Shown here: positions 27,185 through 36,221 of the stretch, in pieces
Layout: each line of letters opens with the position of its first letter
Numbering within the stretch: the stretch's first letter is position 1
Origin: Sporosarcina ureae
GTDB lineage: Bacteria > Bacillota > Bacilli > Bacillales_A > Planococcaceae
Reading direction: 5' to 3'
NCBI RefSeq assembly: GCF_002101375.1
Contig: NZ_CP015207.1
Coordinates: forward strand, 2,558,001 to 2,622,000
DNA length: 64,000 bases
Position numbers and translations under genes: made by a program
The notes under the pieces: generated by a model
Seen by the model: the letters and a program-made list of their open reading frames with translations, nothing else
What the model was told of the DNA's origin: nothing
Databases searched by the model: none

Positions 27185-27930
27185 TGATGATTCCTCCATT
27201 GTAAAAAGTATTTTTCCAATACGACGACGAGTAGGAAGAAGATAATGCCTACTGCAGAAAGCAAGACGATCGGTGCGAATACAGCAGCACTATCAAATTG
27301 CGTCATCATTCTTCTGCTGAAATATCCAAGTCCTGCCTGCGCGCCTAACCATTCTCCAATGGCCGCACCGATTACGCTAAGTGTGACCGCCACTTTGAGT
27401 CCAGAGAAGAAAGATGGCAAAGCGGAAGGTAGGTCTAGCTTATAGAAGATATCTTTGGCGGATGCGCCCATTGTCAACATTAACTCACGTAAGTTTTTAT
27501 CTGACGAGCGTAAGCCGTCGAACACGCTGACGGTGATCGGAAAAAAAGTGATCAGGACGGTGACTGCGACTTTACTCCAAATGCTGTAGCCGAACCACAA
27601 GACAAAAATCGGTGCAAGCGCAATGACAGGAATCGTTTGCGACGCGATCAAAATAGGGTAAAATGCTTGCTCAATTGGTTTCTTACTATACATCGCAATC
27701 GCTAGTGTGGATCCGATGATGATCGAAATCGATAAGCCGATCAAAATAGTTAAAGCAGTCGGAGGTAAGTGATGGATAAACAGCTCCGTTTTCAGCTCCC
27801 ATAATCTGATCAGAATCGCTGAAGGGGACGGAAAGAGGAAACTTTTGTCGTAAAGTCGCGCTGCGATTTCCCATACGCCAAGTAGCATCGCGACGAGAAG
27901 TATAGACCAACTATACGAAGTCATCTTCAT
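27181..27930 (-). CDS. thiX: ABC transporter permease (ThiX-like)
   Basis: 249 aa, about six membrane segments, BPD_transp_1 family. The EAA-type loop reads ELMLTMGASAKDIFYKLDLPSALPS. It forms the channel for the pyrimidine precursor delivered by the adjacent lipoprotein. Its start overlaps the ATPase stop (27927-27930) and its stop overlaps the next start, so the three genes are translationally coupled. Confidence 0.9.
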   Translation of the reverse strand: MKMTSYSWSILLVAMLLGVWEIAARLYDKSFLFPSPSAILIRLWELKTELFIHHLPPTALTILIGLSISIIIGSTLAIAMYSKKPIEQAFYPILIASQTIPVIALAPIFVLWFGYSIWSKVAVTVLITFFPITVSVFDGLRSSDKNLRELMLTMGASAKDIFYKLDLPSALPSFFSGLKVAVTLSVIGAAIGEWLGAQAGLGYFSRRMMTQFDSAAVFAPIVLLSAVGIIFFLLVVVLEKYFLQWRNHQ

Positions 27931-28715
27931 AGTCGCGCCTCCGAACGAAGCTCGCTGATAAGTTGCTCTTTCAGTTCCATCAGTTCCGGTCGTGCCAAGT
28001 CTCGCATAGTGCGTGGTCGGCTGAGAGGCACGACGACTTCGCGAATCGCCTGTACCGGTTTTTCAGCGAGTACAAAGATGCGATCGGATAGGAATAAGGC
28101 TTCGTCAATATCATGTGTGATGAAGACGATCGTTTTATCGAGCTTCTGCCATTGATCGATTAGCCACTCTTGCATCGTCAGCCGCGTGATCGCATCTAGT
28201 GCGCTAAATGGCTCGTCCAATAATAAAATATTTGAGCCAGTCAGGATTGTGCGCAAAAAAGAAACACGTTGTCGCATCCCGCCTGATAAGTTTCCAGGAT
28301 AGGCGTTTTCTTCTCCTGCCAGTCCGAAGTCAGCAAGTAACTGGATGATTTCATCGGAAGAAGGTTTACGTTTTTGAAGCTCTACAGGTAATTGAACATT
28401 TTCAAGAATCGTCCGCCACGGCATGAGTAAGTCTTGCTGGGGCATATAGCCAACCTTGCCTAACCGTTTCGTAGTCACTTCTCCGTCCAATAAAATCTGT
28501 CCACTGTCAGGGTTCTCTAGGCCAGTGATGAGTCGAAATAACGTGCTTTTGCCATAGCCGCTTGGTCCAATGATGCTAACGAATTCGCCTTCCTTCACGT
28601 GCCAGTCAACTTGATCGAAAATAACAGTTGGTTTCGAAGCTTTCGTAGCTTGATAATGAAAAGAGACATTAGTAAACTCTAAAACTTTATTCATCATATT
28701 CTTACCACTTCTCAT
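27927..28715 (-). CDS. thiZ: ABC transporter ATP-binding protein (ThiZ-like)
   Basis: 262 aa. Walker A is GPSGYGKST (one unusual Tyr in the usual GxSGxGKST). Then Q-loop MPQQDLLMPW, signature NLSGGMRQR, Walker B ILLLDEPFSALD and H-switch FITHDIDEA. First gene of the thiamine-precursor uptake operon, just downstream of the TPP riboswitch terminator. The first ATG (28715) has only a weak ribosome site; starts at 28700 or 28697 (MMNKVLEF) are possible. Confidence 0.9.
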   Translation of the reverse strand: MRSGKNMMNKVLEFTNVSFHYQATKASKPTVIFDQVDWHVKEGEFVSIIGPSGYGKSTLFRLITGLENPDSGQILLDGEVTTKRLGKVGYMPQQDLLMPWRTILENVQLPVELQKRKPSSDEIIQLLADFGLAGEENAYPGNLSGGMRQRVSFLRTILTGSNILLLDEPFSALDAITRLTMQEWLIDQWQKLDKTIVFITHDIDEALFLSDRIFVLAEKPVQAIREVVVPLSRPRTMRDLARPELMELKEQLISELRSEARL

Positions 28716-28732
28716 TTCTTAAAAAATTCACA

Positions 28733-28764
28733 CAAAAAAAACCACTTCTCTATGCGAAGCGGTT
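28733..28764 (-). terminator. TPP riboswitch-controlled terminator
   Basis: On the minus strand ACCGCTTC pairs with GAAGTGGT and is followed by a run of eight Ts. It lies between the aptamer and the ATPase start. Confidence 0.85.
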
Positions 28765-28792
28765 GCATAGTACGGATAAAATCCGTCATATG

Positions 28793-28871
28793 TCCACTTC
28801 CCTCCGCTAGCATTATCTAGAGCAGGTTCAAGGGTTAAGGCGAACGCCTCTCTCAGCAAAAGCACCCCTAG
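28793..28871 (-). ncRNA. TPP riboswitch (THI element)
   Basis: On the minus strand it reads GGGGTGC, then GCTGAGAGAGGC, ACCCTTGAACCTG, CTCTAGATAATGCTAGCG and GAGGGAAGTGG. These are the conserved CUGAGA, ACC(C)UUGAACCUG and AGGGAAG elements of thiamine riboswitches. With the following terminator it should switch off the ABC operon when thiamine pyrophosphate is plentiful. Confidence 0.96.
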
Positions 28872-29034
28872 TGTTTATCCATCTCTTATCGTTACATAGT
28901 CTGAAAAGATAGTCAAGATAGCTTTGAGGGAAATTGGTATAGGATAGAAGCCTGTAAATAGATGAACCGTCAAATATTACGCTATTGCAATTGTTATGTC
29001 GACTCCTTATGATAAAGAGGAGTTTATAGCGTAT

Positions 29035-29216
29035 TTTGGTGTCTTGCTAGTTTGCAAGACTTAAAAAGGAATCAGGTGAAAATCCTGAACGGTCCGGCCA
29101 CTGTAATTGGAAAGTGACTTCAGACAACCACTGGTATTCGTACTGGGAAGGTTGAAGTTGCGTTGGTATCCAAAAGTCAGGAGACTTACCATAATACCAT
29201 GCTTACAACCTTCCGG
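29035..29216 (+). ncRNA. cobalamin riboswitch
   Basis: AAGGAATCAGGTGAAAATCC, GGTCCGGCCACTGTAA and the B12-box-like AGTCAGGAGAC are present in order. The stem GAAGGTTG (29147-29154) pairs with CAACCTTC (29207-29214). It faces the exported transcobalamin-like gene at 29330, so that gene should be induced when adenosylcobalamin is scarce. The expression platform within 29217-29329 is not obvious. Confidence 0.93.
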
Positions 29217-29329
29217 AAAAAGGTGTGTATGTGGTGTTGTATTAGGTATGTCTAAACACGCATCCATCCATCCTAGTCTCTTTCCGGAGGCGGGATTTTT
29301 TTATTAAAAAAAATAGGGGGTAGGAGTCG

Positions 29330-31330
29330 TTGAAGAAAGGTAGTCGAGTAAGCAAGACGTTTTCTGTGTTAGTAAGCTTGTGGTTGATGTTGTCGTTTGT
29401 AACTCCGACAGTACAAGCCGTGGATACAGGAGTAGAGAAAACAGAAGGAACAGTTGAAGAGCTGGCAAATGTAAACACTACTGCGAATCATACCCCAGCT
29501 ATACCAGAAGTTATTCGTACGGTAGACGAGATGCTAGCGGATACGTTACGTTTTTATGAAGAAGAGAGATATAATAAGGATAACTTTAGATGGGGTATGC
29601 CGGGAATTAGTTGGACGGAACTGGTTGGATTGGGCGCATCTAGTTCGCAATTAATTGATGGTACAGCACGATTACCAGAGTGGATTACTAAAGATCCAGA
29701 ATTAAATAGTGACGAGTCAGATACAGACCATATCCGTTATATCTTTGGTTTGCTGGCAGTAGGGAAGGATCCAACTACTGCGTGGGAAACGAATCGTAAT
29801 CTGTATGCAGAGTTAGCGGCACAACAAAAAGCAGATGGATCAATTGGTCCTATAAATAAACACGCCTGGGCGATGCTCGCTTTAGATACAGGTATGAAGC
29901 GTGGGCAGGACGTAGGAACATGGAATGCTGAAGCGAAAGAAAAAGCGTTACAACATTTGTTAAAGCAAGAAAAGGAAAAGGGTGGATTTTCTCTTTCATT
30001 AAACGTACAAGACAAAGCTGATCCCGATATGACAGCGATGGTCTTATTGGCACTAGCAAATTATCAAGATGATAGTGCGGTGAATACAGCCATTGAACGA
30101 GCAAAACACGTCTTACGCGAACAACAACTGGATACAGCTGGCTGGGGCGCTTGGGGAGAAAACTCCAACAGTATTGCGACTGTCATTTCAGGACTGGTTG
30201 CTTCAGGAGAAGACGTTACATCTATCGAATGGCAAAAAGGTGGGAAATCACCTGTAGATGCATTAAGCAAATTCCAAATGAAAAATGGAGCATTTGCATT
30301 CACTTTACCAGCCGATAAATGGGTCAATACGATAGCTGTCGAACAATCTTTAATTGCACTACAAGAAATTAAAACGGGTAAATCTGTCTGGCAACAATTT
30401 TCTGAAGAAGAAACTATAGAGCCACCAGTACATCCAACGAATATTACATTTTCCGTAGAAACACGAACAATGAATATGGGGGATATTATTAGCCCAAAAC
30501 AGTTGGAAATTGAGTCGGGGGATACGGCGTTCACGGTACTACAACGTGAAGTAGAAAGTGGCTCAATACCATTCAAATTTACTGGTGTAGGTCCAACCCT
30601 ATACGTGAAAAGCATTAATAATGTAGCGGAATTTGATGGCGGTCCGCTAAGTGGCTGGATGTATTCAGTCAATGGTGAATTCCCGCAGTATAGTGCTGGA
30701 ATTTATGAATTAAAGAAAGACGATATTTTACGTTGGCAGTATACAACGAACTTGGGAGCAGATCTAGGAGATGATTGGAATCCTATACCGAACCCTGAAC
30801 TCTCACTCAAATCACCTGAAAATGTAAAAGCTACAGTTACAGATAGGAAGCTTCAAATTCAAGTGATAGATGAAAAGACTGGAGAACTGCACCCGGCAAA
30901 AGTAGAAAAAACAGAAGTGGTTGACGGAAAGATGATCGTTCAAATCGGGGAAGCGGGCACAGTGCTGGATGCAGTTGAAGGTCTCGAACTCTCTTCAGAA
31001 ATACTGCAAGTTGTAGTGCTCGAAAATGATCAACCCTATACGTATTTCGATTTTGAAAATGAAGTTCAAACGATGAAAGAGTGGACTATCACGTTTTCAG
31101 ATACATTACAGCATGATGCTGCGAACTTAGAAAAAGTAGTCGTGAGAAATGCAATGGGTAAAACTGTTAATGTTTCTACAACACTCGGAGAAGATGGAAA
31201 ATCAGTGAAAATCAAGCCGATTGCTGGATATACTAAAGGCGAACTCTATTATTTAACGATTACCGAAGTGAAATCAGCAAACGATAAAGTAATCAAAGAA
31301 CCGATTCGCAAAGTATTTATAATCGAATAA
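29330..31330 (+). CDS. exported transcobalamin/intrinsic-factor-like protein (prenyltransferase-like barrel, DUF4430, SbsA Ig)
   Basis: 666 aa with a signal peptide (LVSLWLMLSFVTPTVQA). Residues of about 60-365 form an alpha/alpha-barrel of the prenyltransferase/squalene-cyclase type with repeats such as KHAWAMLALDTG and DPDMTAMVLLALANYQ. Residues of about 395-485 are a DUF4430 (transcobalamin C-terminal-like) domain: GDTAFTVLQ, GPLSGWMYSVNGEFP, DILRWQYTTNLG. The rest contains an SbsA-type Ig domain ending KEPIRKVFIIE. The barrel plus DUF4430 order is that of animal intrinsic factor and transcobalamin. With the upstream cobalamin riboswitch, capture of cobalamin or a precursor at the cell surface is the best hypothesis. 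TTG start with GTAGGAG. No transporter gene is adjacent. The terminator is at 31339-31386. Confidence 0.85.
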   Translation: MKKGSRVSKTFSVLVSLWLMLSFVTPTVQAVDTGVEKTEGTVEELANVNTTANHTPAIPEVIRTVDEMLADTLRFYEEERYNKDNFRWGMPGISWTELVGLGASSSQLIDGTARLPEWITKDPELNSDESDTDHIRYIFGLLAVGKDPTTAWETNRNLYAELAAQQKADGSIGPINKHAWAMLALDTGMKRGQDVGTWNAEAKEKALQHLLKQEKEKGGFSLSLNVQDKADPDMTAMVLLALANYQDDSAVNTAIERAKHVLREQQLDTAGWGAWGENSNSIATVISGLVASGEDVTSIEWQKGGKSPVDALSKFQMKNGAFAFTLPADKWVNTIAVEQSLIALQEIKTGKSVWQQFSEEETIEPPVHPTNITFSVETRTMNMGDIISPKQLEIESGDTAFTVLQREVESGSIPFKFTGVGPTLYVKSINNVAEFDGGPLSGWMYSVNGEFPQYSAGIYELKKDDILRWQYTTNLGADLGDDWNPIPNPELSLKSPENVKATVTDRKLQIQVIDEKTGELHPAKVEKTEVVDGKMIVQIGEAGTVLDAVEGLELSSEILQVVVLENDQPYTYFDFENEVQTMKEWTITFSDTLQHDAANLEKVVVRNAMGKTVNVSTTLGEDGKSVKIKPIAGYTKGELYYLTITEVKSANDKVIKEPIRKVFIIE

Positions 31331-31338
31331 AAAATTGA

Positions 31339-31386
31339 AGACTATCATACAAGTCAGTACCATATGGCTTGTATGGTAGTCTTTTG
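31339..31386 (+). terminator. terminator after transcobalamin-like gene
   Basis: AGACTATCATACAAG and CTTGTATGGTAGTCT form a 15-bp stem with one G-T pair, followed by TTTTG. Confidence 0.85.
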
Positions 31387-31435
31387 TGTAATATCTTGCA
31401 TTTATCTATAAATCTATGTAATATAATGACTAGCA

Positions 31436-31456
31436 GACCGAAACGGTATTCCGGTC
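31436..31456. promoter_or_regulatory. candidate operator of the YhgD-like TetR regulator
   Basis: An imperfect palindrome, GACCGAAAC-GGT-ATTCCGGTC, lies 21 nt before the TetR start and about 9 nt after a TATAAT at 31422-31427. Its place between a -10 box and the gene fits autorepression. Confidence 0.5.
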
Positions 31457-31477
31457 ATTTCTGAAGGAAGTGTCATA

Positions 31478-32047
31478 ATGGATCGTAGAGAAGAAATTAT
31501 ATTGGCGGCTGAAAAATCGTTTACGATGTTTGGATATAAAGCGACGACGATGGATCAAGTAGCGAAGATTGCGAATGTGGGGAAAGGTACAATCTATACA
31601 TTTTTCTCGAATAAAGAAGAGTTATTTCATTCAATTGTCTGGAAAATGGTTGAAGAAATGAAAAACGTCTCCGAACAGACAGCTAAAGAAGGCGCGTCAT
31701 TTCAAGAGAATGCCCATGCGCGTATTATGCAATTGTTGAAATTTCGCGAGACCCATCAGTTATTTATTAAATTGATCGAAGAAGAGAAAGAGTTACGAAC
31801 ACCTGCTGTAGGAGACGTGTTAACGTCTATAGAGAAGGAAATATTAAAATTCATTGCAAGAAAGATTGATCGCGGTGTCGCAAAAGGTGAATTAAAGCCA
31901 TGTGACAGCGAGCTAATTGCATATCTTTTATTCAAAACGTATTTAGCACTAGTTAACGATTGGTCAAAGACGCATCATGAACAACTGACGGAAAAGCAAA
32001 TCACGGACTTGTTGAACGATACGATCTTTTCCAGTTTGTTAGTGTAA
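31478..32047 (+). CDS. TetR family regulator (YhgD-like)
   Basis: 189 aa. N-terminal helix-turn-helix TTMDQVAKIANVGKGTIYTFF and a helical C-terminal domain. It immediately precedes a YhgE/Pip-like membrane protein, the same arrangement as yhgD-yhgE in Bacillus subtilis, so it probably represses that gene and itself. GAAGGAAG precedes the ATG. Confidence 0.88.
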   Translation: MDRREEIILAAEKSFTMFGYKATTMDQVAKIANVGKGTIYTFFSNKEELFHSIVWKMVEEMKNVSEQTAKEGASFQENAHARIMQLLKFRETHQLFIKLIEEEKELRTPAVGDVLTSIEKEILKFIARKIDRGVAKGELKPCDSELIAYLLFKTYLALVNDWSKTHHEQLTEKQITDLLNDTIFSSLLV

Positions 32048-32086
32048 CGTGCGAATGACAGAATATAGAGTGAGGGTTTATATTAC

Positions 32087-35000
32087 ATGAATAAAATTTG
32101 GTTTATAGTTAGACGCGATCTTCGGAATATCTTCAAGAATAAAGCAGCACTCATTGTCATTGCGGCGATTGCATTTCTGCCTTCTCTATATGCTTGGATG
32201 AACATACTCGCTTCATGGGATCCGTATTCCAATACGAAAGGCGTAGAAGTCGCGGTCGTCAGTGAAGACGTAGGTGCGAAAATAGAGGATAAGGAATTCA
32301 ATGTCGGAGATGAAGTCATCGTCTCGCTGACCAAGAACGATGATCTCGGCTGGCAGTTTGTAACGAAAGATGAAGCGTTAAAAGGCGTGAAACATGGTGA
32401 TTACTATGCTGCGATCATCATTCCAAAAGACTTCTCAGAGAATTTAAGCAGTGTCATCACCGACGATATTAAGAAACCCACATTAGATTATTATATCAAT
32501 GAAAAAATCAATGCAATTTCCCCGAAAGTAGCGGGCAAAGGTGCGTCTGCTATTGTAGAAAATATCGATAAAACATTCGTTGAACAAGCGAATGAAGCAG
32601 TCATCAAGGTATTCAATAATCTCGGAGTAGAACTTGAAGGAAATCGTGTGAATATCGAAAAGCTACGTGATTTAATTTATCAATTGGAATTTGACATTCC
32701 TGAAATCTATTCAAAGTTAGAACTGATGGATAAAGGCTTGAATTACGCAGACTCTTCTATTGATCGTGTAGATGTTGTGCTTGACGACGTCAATGCCGTG
32801 CATGCCAATGCGAAAAAGTTGAACGCACGCTTGGTCAGTAAGTTGCAGGAAAATGAAAAGACCGTAGATAACACATTGCGCGTCATCACATCTAACTTGG
32901 AGAGCGCACAGACGGCATTCCGCAAAGTACCTAATTTGACGAGCGAGTTATCAGGCAAAGGTGAAGACATCGATCGTCTTGTCGATTCGCTACGTGATAA
33001 GCAAGGCAAACTGGAAGATACGAATGCTCGGTTAGATGATATTTACGATTTTTTAAAGAAACAGGATCAGAATCTAAAAGACTCAACAAATATTAAAGAT
33101 TTACAGAGTGCCTTGAACAATAGCGCCACAGATTTAAACCGTCTGAAAACGAATTTGGAAACCATCATTTCTGATTTGCAGAGCGGTAACAATCCGGCTA
33201 CTGATTTAATTACGCAAACACAGGCGTTGTCGGGTAAACTCACTGAAGATATGGATAAAATCAAAGATCATTACGAAAATGTATTATCACCGCAAACTGA
33301 AAAGCTCCTGAAGCAGTTGAATGAGCTTTCTGTGAATATCACGGGCTTATTGGATCGTGCGACGGAAGTAAACAGCCGGGCACAAAAAGTCGTTCAAAAC
33401 TTAATCGATAAGCGTGAATCTATTGATTTCAGCAAATACCAAGAACAACTCGACAGTATGTCTACCGCGATAGAAAGTCAGATTGGTAAAATGGATACCG
33501 TCATTACTGTTTTAGAAGCTGCAGGTAAAGTGACAGGCAGTGACAAAATTGGCGGTCTGCAACAAAAAATCATCGCGTTACGGGATCAGTTATCATCGAC
33601 TAAACACGTTATTGATCAAGTACAAGCTACTATTAATAAAGGTGAAAAACCTAGCCTCGAGTTGTTGAATCAACTGAACGGTCAGCTACAGGCAAGTCAA
33701 CAAAAGATTACCGATGCACGCAATCAATTTGATGCAAATAGCCAAAAAGCAATCCAGGATGCGATTGAACAATTACAAACTTTCGATGAAGGACTGCGTG
33801 ATCGGTTCAATGAACTCCTAGCATCGAAGACAGAAATTGATGACAAGCTTGCAGGATTGCTAGAAACTGCGGAAGATCCTAAAGTTACGATCGGAGTGCT
33901 TCAAAAGATGGTTGGCCGTATCGATAGTGGACTGACGGCAATTGGCTCCATTAACAATGGATTAACGGACCTGGAAAAATTCATTAAATCCGATACACTG
34001 TCTGCTGAAATCGAACGAATCAAAACGGTTCAAGACAGTTTGTCATCTGCCAATTCATCCGTTGACAGCTTAGTCGGTCGAATCAATGAATCAAAAGCAA
34101 ACGGTAAGAAACATTTGGCGGAAGTCGACCGTGTATCGGGTGAATTAGATCGTTCGGTTGGAAATGCTATCGATTTTGTCAATAATGATTTGACGAGAAA
34201 GTATAAATCTGCGATACGTGATGCTACGAATGCGTTGTATGATGTATCCGACGTACTGGATGAAGTAAACGGTCGGATCCCACGTTTACGTACAGCGCTT
34301 GAAAAAGCAGAAGAAGGGATTGCGCTTGGGAAAACAGATTTAGCGAAAGCGCAGAAACACTTCCCAGAAGCTCGCGAAACCATTGAAACGATGGCAGAAA
34401 AGATTCGCAAGTTAGAAGAAGACGGAGACTTGGATACATTATTGGATGTGCTGGCAACGGATCCAATAGGCGTCAGTAAGTTTTTGGCTGAACCGGTCGT
34501 CTTGAATGAGCACCAGTTATATCCGATTCCAAACTACGGTTCAGCCATGAGTCCGTTTTACACGACGCTTTCATTGTGGGTCGGTGCATTGCTCATGGTA
34601 TCCACGTTGAAAGTGGATATCCGCGAGAAGACACGATTCAAGAGCTATCAAACGTATCTTGGACGGTTAATTATCTTTGCTGGGATTGGGGCGATTCAAT
34701 CATTGATCGTCACGCTCGGTGAGTTATTCATCATGAATGTCTACGTCGTGAACAAGCTACCATTTGTCTTATTCGGTGTACTGATCAGTGTAGTATTCGT
34801 TTCCATCGTCTACACACTCGTGTCCGTATTCGGTAACACCGGAAAAGTCATCGCGATCGTTTTGATGGTCATGCAACTTGGTGCATCAGGAGGGACATTC
34901 CCCATCCAAATGGCACCCGAGTTCTTCCAACAGATTTCTGCATTTATGCCATTCACGCATGCGATTACCTTATTGCGTGAATCAATCGGTGGAATTATCT

Positions 35001-35143
35001 GGGCAGTAGCGTTAAAACAAATCCTCTATCTACTGATCTACTTCGCACTAGCGCTTGTAGCAGGACTTGGATTGAAAAAGTTCTTCAATAAATCGAGTGA
35101 TAAGTTTATTGAGAAGGCGAAGGAAAGTAATATTGTGATGTGA
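32087..35143 (+). CDS. YhgE/Pip-like ABC-2-type membrane protein with long coiled-coil ectodomain
   Basis: 1018 aa, longer than the roughly 775 aa of B. subtilis YhgE. One N-terminal membrane segment (about residues 22-42, AALIVIAAIAFLPSLYAWMNI) with the family motif NILASWDPYSNT, then about 750 residues of mostly helical, coiled-coil-like sequence outside the membrane. A C-terminal ABC-2-type membrane domain of five or six segments begins near YTTLSLWVGALLM. Pip in Lactococcus is a phage receptor, and homologues export unknown substrates or secretion-related proteins. It is co-transcribed with the TetR gene and followed by a strong terminator. Confidence 0.85.
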   Translation: MNKIWFIVRRDLRNIFKNKAALIVIAAIAFLPSLYAWMNILASWDPYSNTKGVEVAVVSEDVGAKIEDKEFNVGDEVIVSLTKNDDLGWQFVTKDEALKGVKHGDYYAAIIIPKDFSENLSSVITDDIKKPTLDYYINEKINAISPKVAGKGASAIVENIDKTFVEQANEAVIKVFNNLGVELEGNRVNIEKLRDLIYQLEFDIPEIYSKLELMDKGLNYADSSIDRVDVVLDDVNAVHANAKKLNARLVSKLQENEKTVDNTLRVITSNLESAQTAFRKVPNLTSELSGKGEDIDRLVDSLRDKQGKLEDTNARLDDIYDFLKKQDQNLKDSTNIKDLQSALNNSATDLNRLKTNLETIISDLQSGNNPATDLITQTQALSGKLTEDMDKIKDHYENVLSPQTEKLLKQLNELSVNITGLLDRATEVNSRAQKVVQNLIDKRESIDFSKYQEQLDSMSTAIESQIGKMDTVITVLEAAGKVTGSDKIGGLQQKIIALRDQLSSTKHVIDQVQATINKGEKPSLELLNQLNGQLQASQQKITDARNQFDANSQKAIQDAIEQLQTFDEGLRDRFNELLASKTEIDDKLAGLLETAEDPKVTIGVLQKMVGRIDSGLTAIGSINNGLTDLEKFIKSDTLSAEIERIKTVQDSLSSANSSVDSLVGRINESKANGKKHLAEVDRVSGELDRSVGNAIDFVNNDLTRKYKSAIRDATNALYDVSDVLDEVNGRIPRLRTALEKAEEGIALGKTDLAKAQKHFPEARETIETMAEKIRKLEEDGDLDTLLDVLATDPIGVSKFLAEPVVLNEHQLYPIPNYGSAMSPFYTTLSLWVGALLMVSTLKVDIREKTRFKSYQTYLGRLIIFAGIGAIQSLIVTLGELFIMNVYVVNKLPFVLFGVLISVVFVSIVYTLVSVFGNTGKVIAIVLMVMQLGASGGTFPIQMAPEFFQQISAFMPFTHAITLLRESIGGIIWAVALKQILYLLIYFALALVAGLGLKKFFNKSSDKFIEKAKESNIVM

Positions 35144-35158
35144 TGGAATGAAAGAGAG

Positions 35159-35210
35159 ACTGCACTAGAAGTCATGTAGATCGTGACCAATTCTAGTGCA
35201 GTTTTTTTTG
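35159..35210 (+). terminator. terminator after YhgE-like gene
   Basis: ACTGCACTAGAA and TTCTAGTGCAGT form a 12-bp stem followed by eight Ts. Confidence 0.9.
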
Positions 35211-35303
35211 TGTTTTGAAGAGTTGGGGAGGGGCTGGGCCCAAGTGGAATGACATCGAGACAAACAAGTCGAATACTACGCGATTACGGATTATCGGCTC
35301 AAC

Positions 35304-35335
35304 AAAAGGAGCTGCCACCAATTGGAACAGCTCTC
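35304..35335 (-). terminator. possible terminator of the GRAM-like gene
   Basis: GAGCTG and CAGCTC pair around a loop. On the minus strand the stem is followed by CTTTTG. It lies 16 nt past the minus-strand gene. Confidence 0.55.
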
Positions 35336-35350
35336 TCAATCCTATAGTAT

Positions 35351-35671
35351 TTACATCAAATCCCAAACGGTCTTAATAATATCATCGCATTTCACAAATA
35401 GTGAACTCTCTAAAACAAATGTATGCAGAGTACCATCTTTTAACTCCACGGTAATTCCGTTCGGCACAATACCTAACACGAAGGAAGAGTCTATATTATT
35501 GATGTCGGAAATATTGAATTCCAAAATATCTCTTTGAAAATGCATATTGCGTGGCTGGAAGATGAAGCGCTGATTTGTAATAAATAAGTTGCCACTGACG
35601 TAATCTATACTCTTTCGCAAGTCCACAGGTAATTCATATTGGACTTTTTCGTTTTCTCGAGAATTCGTCAT
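35351..35671 (-). CDS. small GRAM/PH-like domain protein
   Basis: 106 aa with no signal or membrane segment. The pattern VSGNLFITNQRFIFQP, then FNISDINNID and GITVELKDGTLHTFVL, is that of GRAM/bPH-type domains, which form a beta-barrel and often bind membranes or partners. Function unknown. It is separated from the ribose operon by the largest 21-bp phased array. Confidence 0.7.
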   Translation of the reverse strand: MTNSRENEKVQYELPVDLRKSIDYVSGNLFITNQRFIFQPRNMHFQRDILEFNISDINNIDSSFVLGIVPNGITVELKDGTLHTFVLESSLFVKCDDIIKTVWDLM

Positions 35672-35763
35672 GCAGATCTCTCCTCTATGGATTTTATCTA
35701 TGACTCTATTTTCATTTTACCTCTATAGATATGTATAGACAAGACATCTTGATTTGCTTAAAC

Positions 35764-36195
35764 GCTCTATGTCCGTCGGTATCCGCTCATTCCCAGTCCG
35801 CGAGCGCTCAATGTGCTGTCTTGAGTGCTCTATCGCCCGCGTTATCCGCTCATTCCCAGTCCGCGCGCGCTCAATGTGTTGATTTAAGCGCTCTATCGCC
35901 CGCGCCATCCGCTCATTCCCAGTCCGCGAGTGCTCAATGTGCTGATTTAAGCGCTCTATCGCCCGCGCTATCCGCTCATTCCCAGTCCGCGCGCGCTCAA
36001 TGTGCTGTCTTAAGTGCTCTATCGCCCGCGTTATCCGCTCATTCTCAGTCCGCGCGCGCTCAATGTGTTGTCTTGAGTGCTCTATCGCCCGCGTTATCCG
36101 CTCATTCCCAGTCCGCGCGCGCTCAATGTGTTGATTTAATCGCTCTATCACCCGCGCCATCCGCTCTATCTAACCCAATATTTGCTCAATAAACC
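35764..36195. repeat. 21-bp phased repeat array 1 (21 boxes)
   Basis: The box GCTC(TAT/ATT/AAT) starts at 35764 and recurs every 21 bp to 36184, with no insertion or deletion over 21 boxes. Three box types follow each other in a 63-bp higher-order unit: GCTCTATCGCCCGCG, GCTCATTCCCAGTCC and GCTCAATGTG(T/C)TG. The last three boxes break the order. Because 21 and 63 are multiples of three, reading frames of about 150 codons open on both strands, but neither has a ribosome site. Confidence 0.95.
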
Positions 36196-36221
36196 ACGCT
36201 GAAAGCAAAACTACTTCCCTA

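Noticed and set aside
27181..28715. Taurine or aliphatic sulfonate ABC transporter
   Set aside because: The superfamily is shared, but the TPP riboswitch directly upstream and the NMT1-like binding protein favour thiamine-precursor uptake.
30064..30672. 202-codon antisense frame inside the transcobalamin-like gene
   Set aside because: Shadow of a gene with clear domains, signal peptide and riboswitch on the other strand.
35723..36192. Overlapping reading frames of 145 codons (minus) and 153 codons (plus), the minus one giving heptads of the type IERLNQH
   Set aside because: They arise because the 21-bp period is a multiple of three and the unit lacks stops. Neither has a ribosome site, both strands are equally open, and the sister array at 62.0 kb has stops in the matching frame. 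Treated as repeat DNA.
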